Positions 46,435-56,235 of a DNA stretch of 64,000 nucleotides are shown here, one piece after another. Within the stretch, counting starts at the first letter, position 1. The number at the start of each line of letters is the position of its first letter. A model generated the notes under the pieces. That model searched no databases. It worked only from the letters and a program-made list of their open reading frames with translations, and was not told the origin of the DNA. The position numbers and the translations under genes were made by a program. The DNA comes from Solibacillus merdavium (GTDB lineage: Bacteria; Bacillota; Bacilli; Bacillales_A; Planococcaceae): assembly GCF_014836935.1 (NCBI RefSeq), contig NZ_JACSPW010000001.1, forward strand, positions 186,001 to 250,000, written 5' to 3'.

Positions 46435-47343
46435 TTACTGTGAAATTTTTTGAATTAAAACTTCTGCTACATCCGGGCGGTTTGTTACAATTCCCATAGC
46501 ACCTTGACGAAGAAGGCGGTTCATCGTCACTAGATCATCTATATCGCTATAGATTGTTGGTACATTTAATTCCGATAAAAACTTTACAAAACGAGTCGAA
46601 TCAAAATTGAACATTCCCTGTTTAAGAGGGACTACAAATAAATCGACTTTCGGATGATACAAATGTCCGAATTGACTTGTAAAAGAAGTCATTGCCTTTT
46701 TGATATCCCCCTCGCCTGCACCTAGAGCGATGCGATTTTGTGCATACAGATTGAAACGGTCAATTTGTTCGCTATAAGGGCTGGAAACGATAATTTGATA
46801 CTGAATATCTAATTCTTCTATTAAGCGCCATAGTTTAGAAGGCATTAAACTTCCTTCATACGTATCTGGACTATCCTGAATGTTAACGATAAACAACTTG
46901 TCCGGATAGGCTTCAAATAATTCACGTAACGTAACTGCAGCAACATGCTGTTCTCTATAAGGGAATGTACCTTGTAAATCTTCGAAATTATAGCCAATAT
47001 TAAATTCTTTTAGTTGTTCGAATGTAAAGTCTTTCACAAAACCGGAGCCATTTGTTGTACGATCTATAGTTTCGTCATGAAAAGCAATAATTTCCTCATC
47101 TTTTGAAAGACGGACACTGACTGTAAAACCATCGACACCAATTTTCTTTGCTTGATCAAAGGCAAGCAAAGAATGTTCAGGTGCTAAACCTGCTCCACCG
47201 TGTTGTGCGATAATAATTGGACGTTCAAATTGCAATGCTTCTTTTGATTCACGCTTTTGTGGTTTCGAAATCGCTTTTGTTCCTGCCCATGCCGCTGCAC
47301 TTGCCGCAGCAATTGCTAAAGCAACTTTTGTTTTCTTTCCCAT
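46435..47343 (-). CDS. Glycerophosphodiester phosphodiesterase-like protein with altered active-site residues
   Basis: 302 residues: N-terminal hydrophobic signal/anchor (about 7-22), then a TIM-barrel GDPD domain. The family frame HRG..PENT..AF..A...G is visible as QHGGAGLAPEHSLLAFDQAKKIG (47-69, shown in family alignment), and the later AFHDETIDRTTNG is well kept. However, the Arg of HRG is Gly, and the Glu-x-Asp metal ligands after the first repeat are Thr and Ser (FTVSVR, 73-78). The later Glu/Lys strand is NIQDS. It may have lost phosphodiesterase activity or use a different site. GAGGAGGACG precedes the ATG. Not part of the B. subtilis ylb order. Confidence 0.78.
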   Translation of the reverse strand: MGKKTKVALAIAAASAAAWAGTKAISKPQKRESKEALQFERPIIIAQHGGAGLAPEHSLLAFDQAKKIGVDGFTVSVRLSKDEEIIAFHDETIDRTTNGSGFVKDFTFEQLKEFNIGYNFEDLQGTFPYREQHVAAVTLRELFEAYPDKLFIVNIQDSPDTYEGSLMPSKLWRLIEELDIQYQIIVSSPYSEQIDRFNLYAQNRIALGAGEGDIKKAMTSFTSQFGHLYHPKVDLFVVPLKQGMFNFDSTRFVKFLSELNVPTIYSDIDDLVTMNRLLRQGAMGIVTNRPDVAEVLIQKISQ

Positions 47344-47621
47344 TAAATTCGTCCTCCTCTAACCGTACATTGTTAATTGTAAGTTATGTGCAAAAAATAA
47401 GGTGTTGAAATCTTAGAATAGTATAGTGTGTTTATGACACGCTACTATTTTCCATTATAACGGAAAATACGTGCAACTGTCTAAACTCTGTTGCTAACAA
47501 ATTGTACATTTGGTATGCTTTTATTGGATAAGAAGGTAGAAAAACAGAGGGAATTTGTAGAAATTTGTTGTATGAATTGGCTAAATATAAATTTTTTTAT
47601 AGTAGAAATGGGGAGTTTTCC

Positions 47622-47894
47622 ATGAATGAAAGACAAGGGTTAATTATATACGTTCATCAATTAAAGCACGCGAAGTCGTTAAGAAAGTATGGACATGTAA
47701 ATTTCATCTCAAGAAAATTAAAGTATGTTGTAATTTATTGCAACCGAGATGAAATCGAAATGCTGAAAAATAAACTACAACGTCTTCCGTTTGTGAAAGA
47801 CGTTGTAGAATCATACCGTCCATTTGTAAAAAATGAATTTGAAAATGCAAAGCCTGATAAAGCAAAAGAGTATGATTATAAAATTGGATTATAA
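47622..47894 (+). CDS. ylbG: DUF2129 family protein YlbG
   Basis: A 90-residue cytosolic protein matching YlbG: MNERQGLIIYVHQLKHAKSL start (VHQLKH conserved), GHVNFISRKLKYVVIYC, and LPFVKDVVESYRPFVK. Gene follows ylbF in B. subtilis; here the GDPD-like gene intervenes. Function unknown. The open frame starts at 47565, but ATG at 47622 has GGGGAG upstream. Confidence 0.87.
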   Translation: MNERQGLIIYVHQLKHAKSLRKYGHVNFISRKLKYVVIYCNRDEIEMLKNKLQRLPFVKDVVESYRPFVKNEFENAKPDKAKEYDYKIGL

Positions 47895-47899
47895 ATTGC

Positions 47900-48289
47900 T
47901 TATTGCATAGGTGGTATATAATGATTTAATCGTAAAATGCCAATTAGGTATTGATAAAATTGATTTTTTTCCGAAAAAATAGATGAGTGTTTAATTTCGA
48001 GGATATTTTCCTGTTGTCCAGCTGCCTGGATTGTTTGTTTAAATATTTGGATTCGCTTTGAAAGTTTTTCCTCATTATAAGGGATCCCTTCGCGGCAAAT
48101 ATAAATTGGCATGAATTTGCTTTCGCCTGATGGTTTAAATGCAACGGCAAGTGAAGCAACAGAAACACCCTCATGGTTCGCAGTAAAAACGAACGCGTTA
48201 TGGAAACGGGTCTCATTTGTTTTAATCAGTTCACAAAGCTCGTAAATATCTCCGTAGCCTTGACCTAGTTCGATAAATTGTTGAATCAA
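47900..48289 (-). CDS. Uncharacterised cytosolic protein
   Basis: 129 residues, alpha/beta pattern, no signal or membrane segment. Recognisable stretches are FIELGQGYGDIYELCELIKTN pieces, ASLAVAFKPSGESKFMPIYICREGIPY and YLIGILRLNHYIPP. Similar small proteins accompany ylbG/rsmD in related genomes as far as I recall, but I know no function. TTG start with AAAGGA ten bases upstream. Convergent with ylbG, six bases apart. Confidence 0.65.
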   Translation of the reverse strand: MIQQFIELGQGYGDIYELCELIKTNETRFHNAFVFTANHEGVSVASLAVAFKPSGESKFMPIYICREGIPYNEEKLSKRIQIFKQTIQAAGQQENILEIKHSSIFSEKNQFYQYLIGILRLNHYIPPMQ

Positions 48290-48341
48290 TTATAGCACAT
48301 CCTTTCTTTACAATAGTATCATGACGCAGGAGGATAGGCAC

Positions 48342-49757
48342 TTGAAAATTGCCGTAAGTATTTTTTCGTTTTTAGCCATTTTAATTGGAACTGTACTTTT
48401 TATGCAGTTCCAAGTTTATTCAGATGAAGTGGGGAGTGTAGATAAAGGCTACAAGTATTCACAGGAAATTGAAATAGTATATCGTGGGGGAAGCTTGGAT
48501 ATTCGACAACATTTCAAAAATTTGCCGAAAGAAGAGCTAACAATAGAATGGCCGAGAAACTCTATTAACCCGAATTGCTTTATAGAAAATGAACATAGCT
48601 GTGCGCGCTTAAGTGAGGATTCCAAGAAGTTTAAAGAAGGGGAAACTAGGGCACAATCTATTTCCTACGTTATTCCATTGGAGAATGGACTGCAGTCGCG
48701 GAAATTAATGAAAAATGTATTAGCCACATTAAAAAATGGCAATGTTCAATTTTCAACTGTACATATTACAACAGAACAGGAAATTGAAGGTCAATGGGTA
48801 ACAGGCTTACCGTTAATTGGTGAGCAAAAACTATCCTTAGTCAACTATTCCATGTTCAGTGGGGAAGGTCCTGTTAAAGATTTATTCTGGCAAGATGGCG
48901 GATTTCGATTGCAAAATGAGATAGGTGCTTTATCCATCTATTCAAAAACCCCATTAAAACCAGGATTTTACGAAAAACTGCAAAATGTGAAATTTATAAG
49001 TGAAGAGCATTTGGCTGTTATTAACGGTACAAATGTAGACGGTATAGAAGGATCTCGTATGCTCTTTTTGCCAAATATAACCGTAGAAAAAGTACAGCAA
49101 AAAGTCATTATTACTCAGGTTGAAACAAATTATGATTTTGGAGAAAGTCCACATTGGCTAAAAGAGATGGTCGCATCATTTTTAACTGGTACAGTATTCG
49201 GAAGTGAAAAAACGAAATATGTCTCTGCGACAATTACCTCCCAAATGACGGATGATCAGTTGGCAGAGTGGAAAGAGCGTTTACGTGAAATGGAAGGCAA
49301 AACCTTGAATACGGAATCATTGGATGCACTATTGTCTGAAGTTTTAGGTGCTTCAACAAAATATTTAACGATGAATGCCCAAACGAATCAACCATACCCA
49401 TTTTTATTTAATGACCCAAGAAAAATTTATGTGAACGAGGAAAAACAATCCGATATTCAAGTCGTTTTAAAAGATGCCGAAGTTCTTTATTCTGCAGATT
49501 CATTATTAAAACATTTAGGTTATGATGTGAGTATTGGTGAAAATGGGTATTATGTTACGAGTGAGACTCGTGCGTTCCGATTCCCGAATGACTCGGGATT
49601 CTATGTATTCAACCAAAGACGTTACAATACGGTTTCATTACCGGTTAAACAAGTTGCGGGACAGTACTTTATTGAAGAGTCATGGTTGCAGCGTCTATTT
49701 TTAGTTGAATTAAAAAAGTCGGAGGAACGTATTACAATTACGGCACCTGGAAATTAG
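48342..49757 (+). CDS. Secreted or anchored protein with C-terminal stalk (copper-amine-oxidase-N-like) domain
   Basis: About 471 residues. TTG at 48342 is chosen because GCAGGAGG lies eight bases upstream. A hydrophobic N-terminal helix (about 3-24) without lipobox suggests an anchor. The middle part is beta-rich and unrecognised. The C-terminal 100 residues (VLYSADSLLKHLGYDVSIGENGYYVTS pieces, then PVKQVAGQYFIEESWL) resemble the stalk/copper amine oxidase N-terminal-like repeat found in cell-surface proteins of Firmicutes. Role unknown, probably outer face of the membrane. Not in the B. subtilis ylb order; rsmD follows after 24 bases. Confidence 0.68.
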   Translation: MKIAVSIFSFLAILIGTVLFMQFQVYSDEVGSVDKGYKYSQEIEIVYRGGSLDIRQHFKNLPKEELTIEWPRNSINPNCFIENEHSCARLSEDSKKFKEGETRAQSISYVIPLENGLQSRKLMKNVLATLKNGNVQFSTVHITTEQEIEGQWVTGLPLIGEQKLSLVNYSMFSGEGPVKDLFWQDGGFRLQNEIGALSIYSKTPLKPGFYEKLQNVKFISEEHLAVINGTNVDGIEGSRMLFLPNITVEKVQQKVIITQVETNYDFGESPHWLKEMVASFLTGTVFGSEKTKYVSATITSQMTDDQLAEWKERLREMEGKTLNTESLDALLSEVLGASTKYLTMNAQTNQPYPFLFNDPRKIYVNEEKQSDIQVVLKDAEVLYSADSLLKHLGYDVSIGENGYYVTSETRAFRFPNDSGFYVFNQRRYNTVSLPVKQVAGQYFIEESWLQRLFLVELKKSEERITITAPGN

Positions 49758-49781
49758 TTATCAGAAAGTTTGGTGGAAATC

Positions 49782-50837
<1,056 letters not shown>

Positions 50838-50839
<2 letters not shown>

Positions 50840-50878
50840 GAGCTTTTGCGGACGAGAAAAACCTCCGCAAAAGCTCTT
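50838..50878. terminator. Terminator after coaD
   Basis: AAGAGCTTTTGCGGA pairs with TCCGCAAAAGCTCTT around an 11-base loop; T5 follows. Confidence 0.9.
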
Positions 50879-50920
50879 TTTGTGAATTCTCTACCACAAG
50901 CTTTTACTACCAAATCTCTT

Positions 50921-51808
50921 CTATAGAAAAAATAAAGCAAACAGAAGAGGAATAACAATGCTGTATAGAACTCTAATCATAATATAGGGGCGAATAGCGA
51001 TATTGGCAGTGCGTGCAATGACGATTACTTGTAAGTGAATACTTAGACTTTGGGTAGTTAATAATACTACAGTAAAAAATAGCAGCATATCCCCATACAA
51101 ATTTTGGTGAAGCAAAAATAAACCATTTGTCATTTCAAGAAAGCTTGCAATCGCAAGTTCCAAATAGGTAGGAATTGAATCAAATACGACTTCAACACTA
51201 TGTAAAAACACGTGATAAATCGTCGTGAAAAAAATAATTGTTGTTGCTACAATTAATATTGTCGGAGCGCTTTCTCGAATGCTCGTAGTGAACGGAGTAG
51301 GATCTTTCGGCACTCTATGAACTTCATTGGAAAGAGTAGGAACATTTAAATATACGATGATCAGCAAAATGAATGAAAAGCTATGTAAAAGAATTAAATA
51401 TTGCCAACTAAGTGTAGAGGAATTTAATAGGTCACTACCGACAAATCCAAATAAGAAAAGTGGGCTTGGACAATGGCATATTCCTAGTAAATAGGCAGCT
51501 TGTTTTTTGGTAATCGAATTACGCTTCACGAGTTGCGTAATTGTCGCAGCACCTGTAGGATACCCACCAATTGCACTAATGCCATATGTCTGTATAAATA
51601 CAAGGAAAGATACGTTTTTATGAGAATGTGTTAATTTCAAAAGCCAATTTGTTAATACTAAATATGGTAATAAATAGGGGAATAATGCCTCCATAAATAG
51701 GTTAATGCCAATATCTGCGCCTTCATGCGTTATTTCTGGAAAAAATAATAATAAACTAATTAGTGTAATACATAAAAGGATTGTCCAAATAATTTTCATC
51801 CTTTTCAA
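50921..51808 (-). CDS. ylbJ: Sporulation integral membrane protein YlbJ-like
   Basis: A 295-residue protein with about seven or eight hydrophobic helices of the nucleoside-recognition/YlbJ family: QTYGISAIGGYPTGAATITQLV, CHCPSPLFLFGFVG and a LEMTNGLFLL segment. B. subtilis YlbJ (about 408 residues) is needed for resistant spores; this protein is about 110 residues shorter, so it may be a compact form. The start is uncertain: ATG at 51799 is directly abutted by AAAAGG, and TTG at 51808 has no good site. Confidence 0.8.
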   Translation of the reverse strand: MKRMKIIWTILLCITLISLLLFFPEITHEGADIGINLFMEALFPYLLPYLVLTNWLLKLTHSHKNVSFLVFIQTYGISAIGGYPTGAATITQLVKRNSITKKQAAYLLGICHCPSPLFLFGFVGSDLLNSSTLSWQYLILLHSFSFILLIIVYLNVPTLSNEVHRVPKDPTPFTTSIRESAPTILIVATTIIFFTTIYHVFLHSVEVVFDSIPTYLELAIASFLEMTNGLFLLHQNLYGDMLLFFTVVLLTTQSLSIHLQVIVIARTANIAIRPYIMIRVLYSIVIPLLFALFFL

Positions 51809-51900
51809 TATTTTGTCATTCGCTCGTTCAAATGCTACACTAATTGTATGCAGACGACGATTGAATTAGTCTTTCAACAAATTTGGGGGCGTTATAATAA

Positions 51901-52950
51901 ATGGGAAATAAAGCTAAATACGCGTTCGGTATTTTTTTCATTATATTAATGGGCTTATCTTTTTATAGGTTGGATTTTTATATTACAAAACCGGGTGGTA
52001 CATATAATGTAAGTGAGTTTCTGGCAATTCAGAATGGTGATCAGGATGATCAGGGGTCATTTTATATGACGACTGTAGCAATGGGGCAGGCAACACCATT
52101 ATCCTATGCGATGGCGGCAGTAACAGATTACTATGATGTCGTTAAAATGACCGATGTGCGCCAGGAAGAAGAAGACGATGAAGAATATACGGTGCGCCAA
52201 TTAAAATATATGACCGATTCGCAGTTTAATGCAACATATGTAGCATTTGACCGAGCGGGGCTTGATTATCAAGTAACATATAAAGGACTATACGTATTGA
52301 ATGTGCTTGCAGAAGGAGCAGCAGCCGGGCATTTAAAGCCTGGGGATGAAATTGTCGAAGTAGACAATGAGCGTATTGATAGCTTGGAAACGTTTCGTAC
52401 TATCATTACACCGAAAGTTAAGGGAGATAAGGTTCATCTTGTTGTAAAGCGTGATGGAAAGCTTATTGATCAAAATCTGGAAATAAAAGAAATCCCCGGC
52501 TCAGATGGGCGATTTGGAATCGGAATAACCTATTCTGAAAGTAAATCCATTAAAACTGATCCGAAAGTGACGGTAAAAACAGAAGATATTGGTGGTCCAT
52601 CTGCCGGATTAATGTTTACGTTAGAGCTGTTGAATCAATTAATCGACGAAGATATTACAAAGGGCTATAAAATTGCAGGCACTGGTGAGATGTTGGAGGA
52701 TGGAACGGTAGGACGAATTGGAGGTATTGAGAAAAAAATTGTTTCTGCTGATAAAGAAGACATCGACATTTTCTTTGCACCTGACGATACCATAACAGAA
52801 GCAATGCTTGAGTATAACCCGAGCATTACCTCAAATTATGAAGTCGCCTTTCAAACAGCAAAAGCCATCGATTCAGACATGAAAATTATTCCTGTAAAAA
52901 CGATAGATGATGCGCTAAACTATTTGAAAAATCTACAACCAAAAAAATAA
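51901..52950 (+). CDS. ylbL: YlbL/SepM family membrane-anchored PDZ-Lon protease
   Basis: 349 residues: N-terminal membrane anchor (about 6-24), PDZ domain (about 118-200, with GHLKPGDEIVEVDNE), and a Lon-type S16 protease domain with the catalytic Ser in GGPSAGLMFTLELL (about 229-242) and the Lys in GRIGGIEKKIVSA (about 273-285). The active site faces outward. In streptococci SepM trims competence peptide; in B. subtilis YlbL acts with CtpA in degrading the SOS division inhibitor YneA. GGGGGCG precedes the ATG. Divergent from ylbJ. Confidence 0.92.
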   Translation: MGNKAKYAFGIFFIILMGLSFYRLDFYITKPGGTYNVSEFLAIQNGDQDDQGSFYMTTVAMGQATPLSYAMAAVTDYYDVVKMTDVRQEEEDDEEYTVRQLKYMTDSQFNATYVAFDRAGLDYQVTYKGLYVLNVLAEGAAAGHLKPGDEIVEVDNERIDSLETFRTIITPKVKGDKVHLVVKRDGKLIDQNLEIKEIPGSDGRFGIGITYSESKSIKTDPKVTVKTEDIGGPSAGLMFTLELLNQLIDEDITKGYKIAGTGEMLEDGTVGRIGGIEKKIVSADKEDIDIFFAPDDTITEAMLEYNPSITSNYEVAFQTAKAIDSDMKIIPVKTIDDALNYLKNLQPKK

Positions 52951-52953
52951 AAA

Positions 52954-54162
52954 TTAGTAACGTATAGGCGGAGTTTTATAATCTTCGTCTATTTTTTTAT
53001 TTGAAAATTGTTGTATGCCTAATTGATACATTTGTGTGGCACGTAGGTCAATTGCTAATATCGGGTCTGTAACCGCTCCGACTCTACTTATTAGAGGCAG
53101 CGATAGTGACCTCTTAATACCTGAAATATATTGTTGTCCTGTTGTTGTCATTCCTAATATACGAATGTATCGGGGTTCCGAATAGGCATGGAGCTGTTCT
53201 TTCGTTACACCGGTATAAATATGTGTAAGCATCCTTTGGAGACGTGTCCACGTATAGCGTTTTGATTTAAGTGCATTCATGAAATCCATATAATTTGAGC
53301 TTGAAGCGGCATATTTAATTAACGAATTTTCAAGCCCTTCTGATACATCTGCATACTGTTTTAATTGTTGCGGAGTATGTCTTAAAATAGCATATTTTAA
53401 CAAAGGCCAAAAGCTTTCCCAGCTGGCGAAATTCTTATGCTCTGCCAGCCAATTTTGCAGTTGATCCGTGCTGGCAGAAGGTAAATATTTAGTAACTTCC
53501 TGGAGCGATTGTCCACTGAATAATGCCTGTCGAATACCTGTAGCGCTTGCAATTTCATGATTTGTATCAATCGCGTCATGATAGCCCGCTACTATGCGCT
53601 GAACTGTAGCAGGTCGCATCGAGCAATGAAGCTGCTCTATTGCTTCGACATAATGAAACCCTAAAATATTGTTTGGTTTACCTAAATCAATGTATGCATT
53701 TGGGGAAAGTTGTTTAAGCTGTTCGTAGGCAATAAAGAGTGCTTGTGGGTAGCTTTTTCCGAGTTGAATATTTTCTTTTATAATTTCGTTATAGCGTGCA
53801 CGATTGTTCTCTATTAAATGATATGTGCTGAGAAAGGGCTCAATGGTACCCTGTTCGCTTCCGAATGCTAATGTTGTACATTGCATTGCCTCTAACAGTT
53901 GAACAGCTCCTGAAGCAAATCCAGTGGCCTGTGCGGTACTGAAAATATAAGGGAGCTCAATGACAACATCAACTCCACTTGCGAGTGCCATTTTTGTGCG
54001 GTGCCATTTGTCGACGAGTGCTGGTTCGCCTCGCTGTAGAAAATGACCACTCATTACGGCAACGGCAACATCGCTATTTGTTGTACACTTCGCTTCTTTT
54101 ACATGATGTAAGTGCCCGTTATGAAAAGGATTATATTCAACGATAATGCCAACTGCTTGCAT
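52954..54162 (-). CDS. tmcAL: tRNA(Met) cytidine acetate ligase
   Basis: Makes N4-acetylcytidine at the elongator tRNA-Met wobble base using acetate and ATP. 402 residues (B. subtilis YlbM about 415): nucleotidyltransferase fold with EYNPFHNGHLHHV (HxGH type, about 8-20), MSGHFLQRGEPALVDKWHR and LPYIFSTAQATGFASG. The frame opens at 54201, but ATG at 54162 has AAGGAGG upstream. Convergent with ylbL, three bases apart. Confidence 0.94.
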   Translation of the reverse strand: MQAVGIIVEYNPFHNGHLHHVKEAKCTTNSDVAVAVMSGHFLQRGEPALVDKWHRTKMALASGVDVVIELPYIFSTAQATGFASGAVQLLEAMQCTTLAFGSEQGTIEPFLSTYHLIENNRARYNEIIKENIQLGKSYPQALFIAYEQLKQLSPNAYIDLGKPNNILGFHYVEAIEQLHCSMRPATVQRIVAGYHDAIDTNHEIASATGIRQALFSGQSLQEVTKYLPSASTDQLQNWLAEHKNFASWESFWPLLKYAILRHTPQQLKQYADVSEGLENSLIKYAASSSNYMDFMNALKSKRYTWTRLQRMLTHIYTGVTKEQLHAYSEPRYIRILGMTTTGQQYISGIKRSLSLPLISRVGAVTDPILAIDLRATQMYQLGIQQFSNKKIDEDYKTPPIRY

Positions 54163-54347
54163 AAACTTCCTCCTTACGATAAAATAAATTTTTGTTCGCA
54201 TTATTACAATTATAAAAGAATGTAATAATGCATTATGTTAGAATTAACTTGATTATAAGCATGTTTTAAAAGAGTGACAAGAAATTATCTTGACATCTTT
54301 TTTTGTAAGCTATATAATCAACAGTGTTGTCTCGAGGTGATTAACGA

Positions 54348-54881
54348 ATGAAATGGTCAATTCATCAATTATCAAAGTTTCGAAAAGACGGAATGCCGAT
54401 TGATACTTATGTACAATTGGATGATGTAAAAACTCGTAACACAGATATACGTAACGTTTCACCCGTTCATGTAAAAGGGCTTTGCACTTTAGGTGCATCG
54501 CAAATGACTTGTCAATTAACGGTAAGCACTACGTTGACGCTTCCATGTGCTCGCACGTGGGAAGATGTTGAATTTCCTGTGAACATCGATACAGTTGAAA
54601 TTTTCAGTTGGGTAGATGAAGAAAATCGCGGGGATATTGAAGGCGATATCCATTATGTTATTGGAGACGTCGTTGATATGAAACCAGTCCTGGAAGAATT
54701 AATTCTTCTGGAAGTACCGATGCAAGTATTCAAAGAGGATACCGAAGGACAAGTGCAAGGCGGTAAAGGCTGGGCCTATTCAACGGATGAAGATGTAGAA
54801 AAAGCTAAGGAAGTTGACGAACCAAAATTGGATCCAAGACTGGCTGCTTTAGCTAAGTATTTTGATCAAACAGATGAATAA
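54348..54881 (+). CDS. ylbN: YceD/DUF177 family protein, 23S rRNA accumulation factor-like
   Basis: 177 residues; DUF177 pattern with [20 protein letters not shown] and [17 protein letters not shown], followed by a C-terminal Asp/Glu-rich tail with [12 protein letters not shown]. Members are always encoded before rpmF and assist 50S/23S rRNA formation. It has the two Cys of the core. A near-consensus ribosome site GAGGTGATT precedes the ATG. rpmF follows after 23 bases. Confidence 0.9.
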   Translation: MKWSIHQLSKFRKDGMPIDTYVQLDDVKTRNTDIRNVSPVHVKGLCTLGASQMTCQLTVSTTLTLPCARTWEDVEFPVNIDTVEIFSWVDEENRGDIEGDIHYVIGDVVDMKPVLEELILLEVPMQVFKEDTEGQVQGGKGWAYSTDEDVEKAKEVDEPKLDPRLAALAKYFDQTDE

Positions 54882-54904
54882 ATATCTGTAAGGAGGTGCC
54901 ATCA

Positions 54905-55078
54905 ATGGCTGTACCATTTAGAAGAACTTCTAAAACTGCAAAAAGAAAGCGTCGTACGCATTTCAAATTATCTGTACCTGGTATGGTAGCTTGCCCAAAC
55001 TGTGGAGAAGCTAAATTATCTCACCGCGTTTGCAAAGCTTGCGGACAATACAAAGGTAAAGAAGTAGTAGCGAAATAA
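54905..55078 (+). CDS. rpmF: Large ribosomal subunit protein bL32
   Basis: 57 residues, [20 protein letters not shown] start. This is the zinc-binding (C+) form with CPNCGE and CKACG knuckles, in contrast to zinc-free paralogues. The frame begins nine bases earlier with GTG, but ATG at 54905 follows AAGGAGGTG at proper spacing. Confidence 0.97.
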   Translation: MAVPFRRTSKTAKRKRRTHFKLSVPGMVACPNCGEAKLSHRVCKACGQYKGKEVVAK

Positions 55079-55100
55079 TTCAGTATTTACGCTATATAAA

Positions 55101-55133
55101 GACTAGTTAAGAGGCCATGGCTCTTAACTAGTC
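55101..55133 (+). terminator. Terminator of ylbN-rpmF
   Basis: GACTAGTTAAGAG pairs with CTCTTAACTAGTC; six T's follow. Confidence 0.92.
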
Positions 55134-55263
55134 TTTTTTCTATATATTCATGGTTTTGCGTGGATAGATTGTCAAACGAATCATGCTCCATTACTATTAT
55201 GTTAGATTGAAAAAATAACAAAATATATTTTCTGCTATATTAAAAGTAAAAGGGGATGGGTGA

Positions 55264-56028
55264 ATGGATTACTTAATTCATAATGAAGGCGGAATTATGA
55301 CATTTACGATTAATCGAGAAGAAAAACGAAATGCAATTAACTATGCTGTTATGGATGGGTTAAAGGAAGTTATTACATACATAAAAAGTCATGATGATGT
55401 ACGTTTTCTAGTTGTCACGGGTGCCGGTGAAAAATCATTTTGTTCAGGTGGGGATTTATCTGAATTTCATAGTTTGGAAACAGAAGAAGAAGCTTTTGGT
55501 ATGCTTAATAAAATGGGACAGATTTTATATGATTTAGCGACATTGCCGGTTCCGACAATTGCGTTAATAAATGGTACGGCTGTGGGTGGTGGATGTGAAA
55601 TTGCGACAGCTTGTGATTTTCGCTTAATCGCCTCTCATGCAAAAGCCGGCTTCATTCAGGGTTCTTTGGCGATTACATCTGGATGGGGTGGTGGAACGTA
55701 TTTATTTGAGCGAGGTTTACGTCATGACCGAGCTTTGAAGATGTTGGTCGATGCAAAGCCGTATGATGCGCAAACCTTATTTGATATAGGTTGGGCTATG
55801 CGTGTATATATTGAAGGGACAAAAGAACAGGCGCTTGCGGATTTTATCGAACATATGGCAAAAATCCACCCTTCTGTCCACCAGGCCTACAAAGAAATTG
55901 AATTAAGGAAATGGCGTGAACGTAACATGTATGAGCGCGTCATGGAAGAAATTAGATTATGTGCAAAGCTATGGGAGTCCGAAGCGCACCATAAAGCGGT
56001 ACAAAATTTCCTGAATAAGAAAAAATAA
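55264..56028 (+). CDS. Enoyl-CoA hydratase/isomerase family protein
   Basis: 254-residue crotonase-fold protein. The oxyanion-hole segments are GEKSFCSGGDLSEF (about 56-69) and NGTAVGGGCEIATACDFR (about 102-119), followed by a glutamine/glycine run in GFIQGSLAITSGWGGGTYL. The usual catalytic Glu at the second position of hydratases is Ser/Gly-rich here, so isomerase, hydrolase or decarboxylase activity is as likely as hydration. GGGGATGGG precedes the ATG. Single gene; not in B. subtilis at this place. Confidence 0.85.
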   Translation: MDYLIHNEGGIMTFTINREEKRNAINYAVMDGLKEVITYIKSHDDVRFLVVTGAGEKSFCSGGDLSEFHSLETEEEAFGMLNKMGQILYDLATLPVPTIALINGTAVGGGCEIATACDFRLIASHAKAGFIQGSLAITSGWGGGTYLFERGLRHDRALKMLVDAKPYDAQTLFDIGWAMRVYIEGTKEQALADFIEHMAKIHPSVHQAYKEIELRKWRERNMYERVMEEIRLCAKLWESEAHHKAVQNFLNKKK

Positions 56029-56136
56029 ATTTGTATAAGATTTATTAATGAACAATGTTATATAAAGCAAGTTGATTGGAGTGGAGGGGGTGACTTTTGT
56101 GGAATTGTCCGAACCCAAATGGCAATCAATTCCCCT

Positions 56137-56173
56137 AGTTACGATGAAAACTATTTTTCTCGTAACTTTTTTT
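56137..56173 (+). terminator. Terminator upstream of rsfA
   Basis: AGTTACGA-t-GAAAA pairs with TTTTC-TCGTAACT, then seven T's. It either ends the enoyl-CoA hydratase-like transcript or attenuates transcription into rsfA. Confidence 0.8.
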
Positions 56174-56235
56174 GTTTTTAAGTCTATTTTGTTCATCATG
56201 GCATATAGTAGTAAAAAATATGAGGTGGTGCAACT

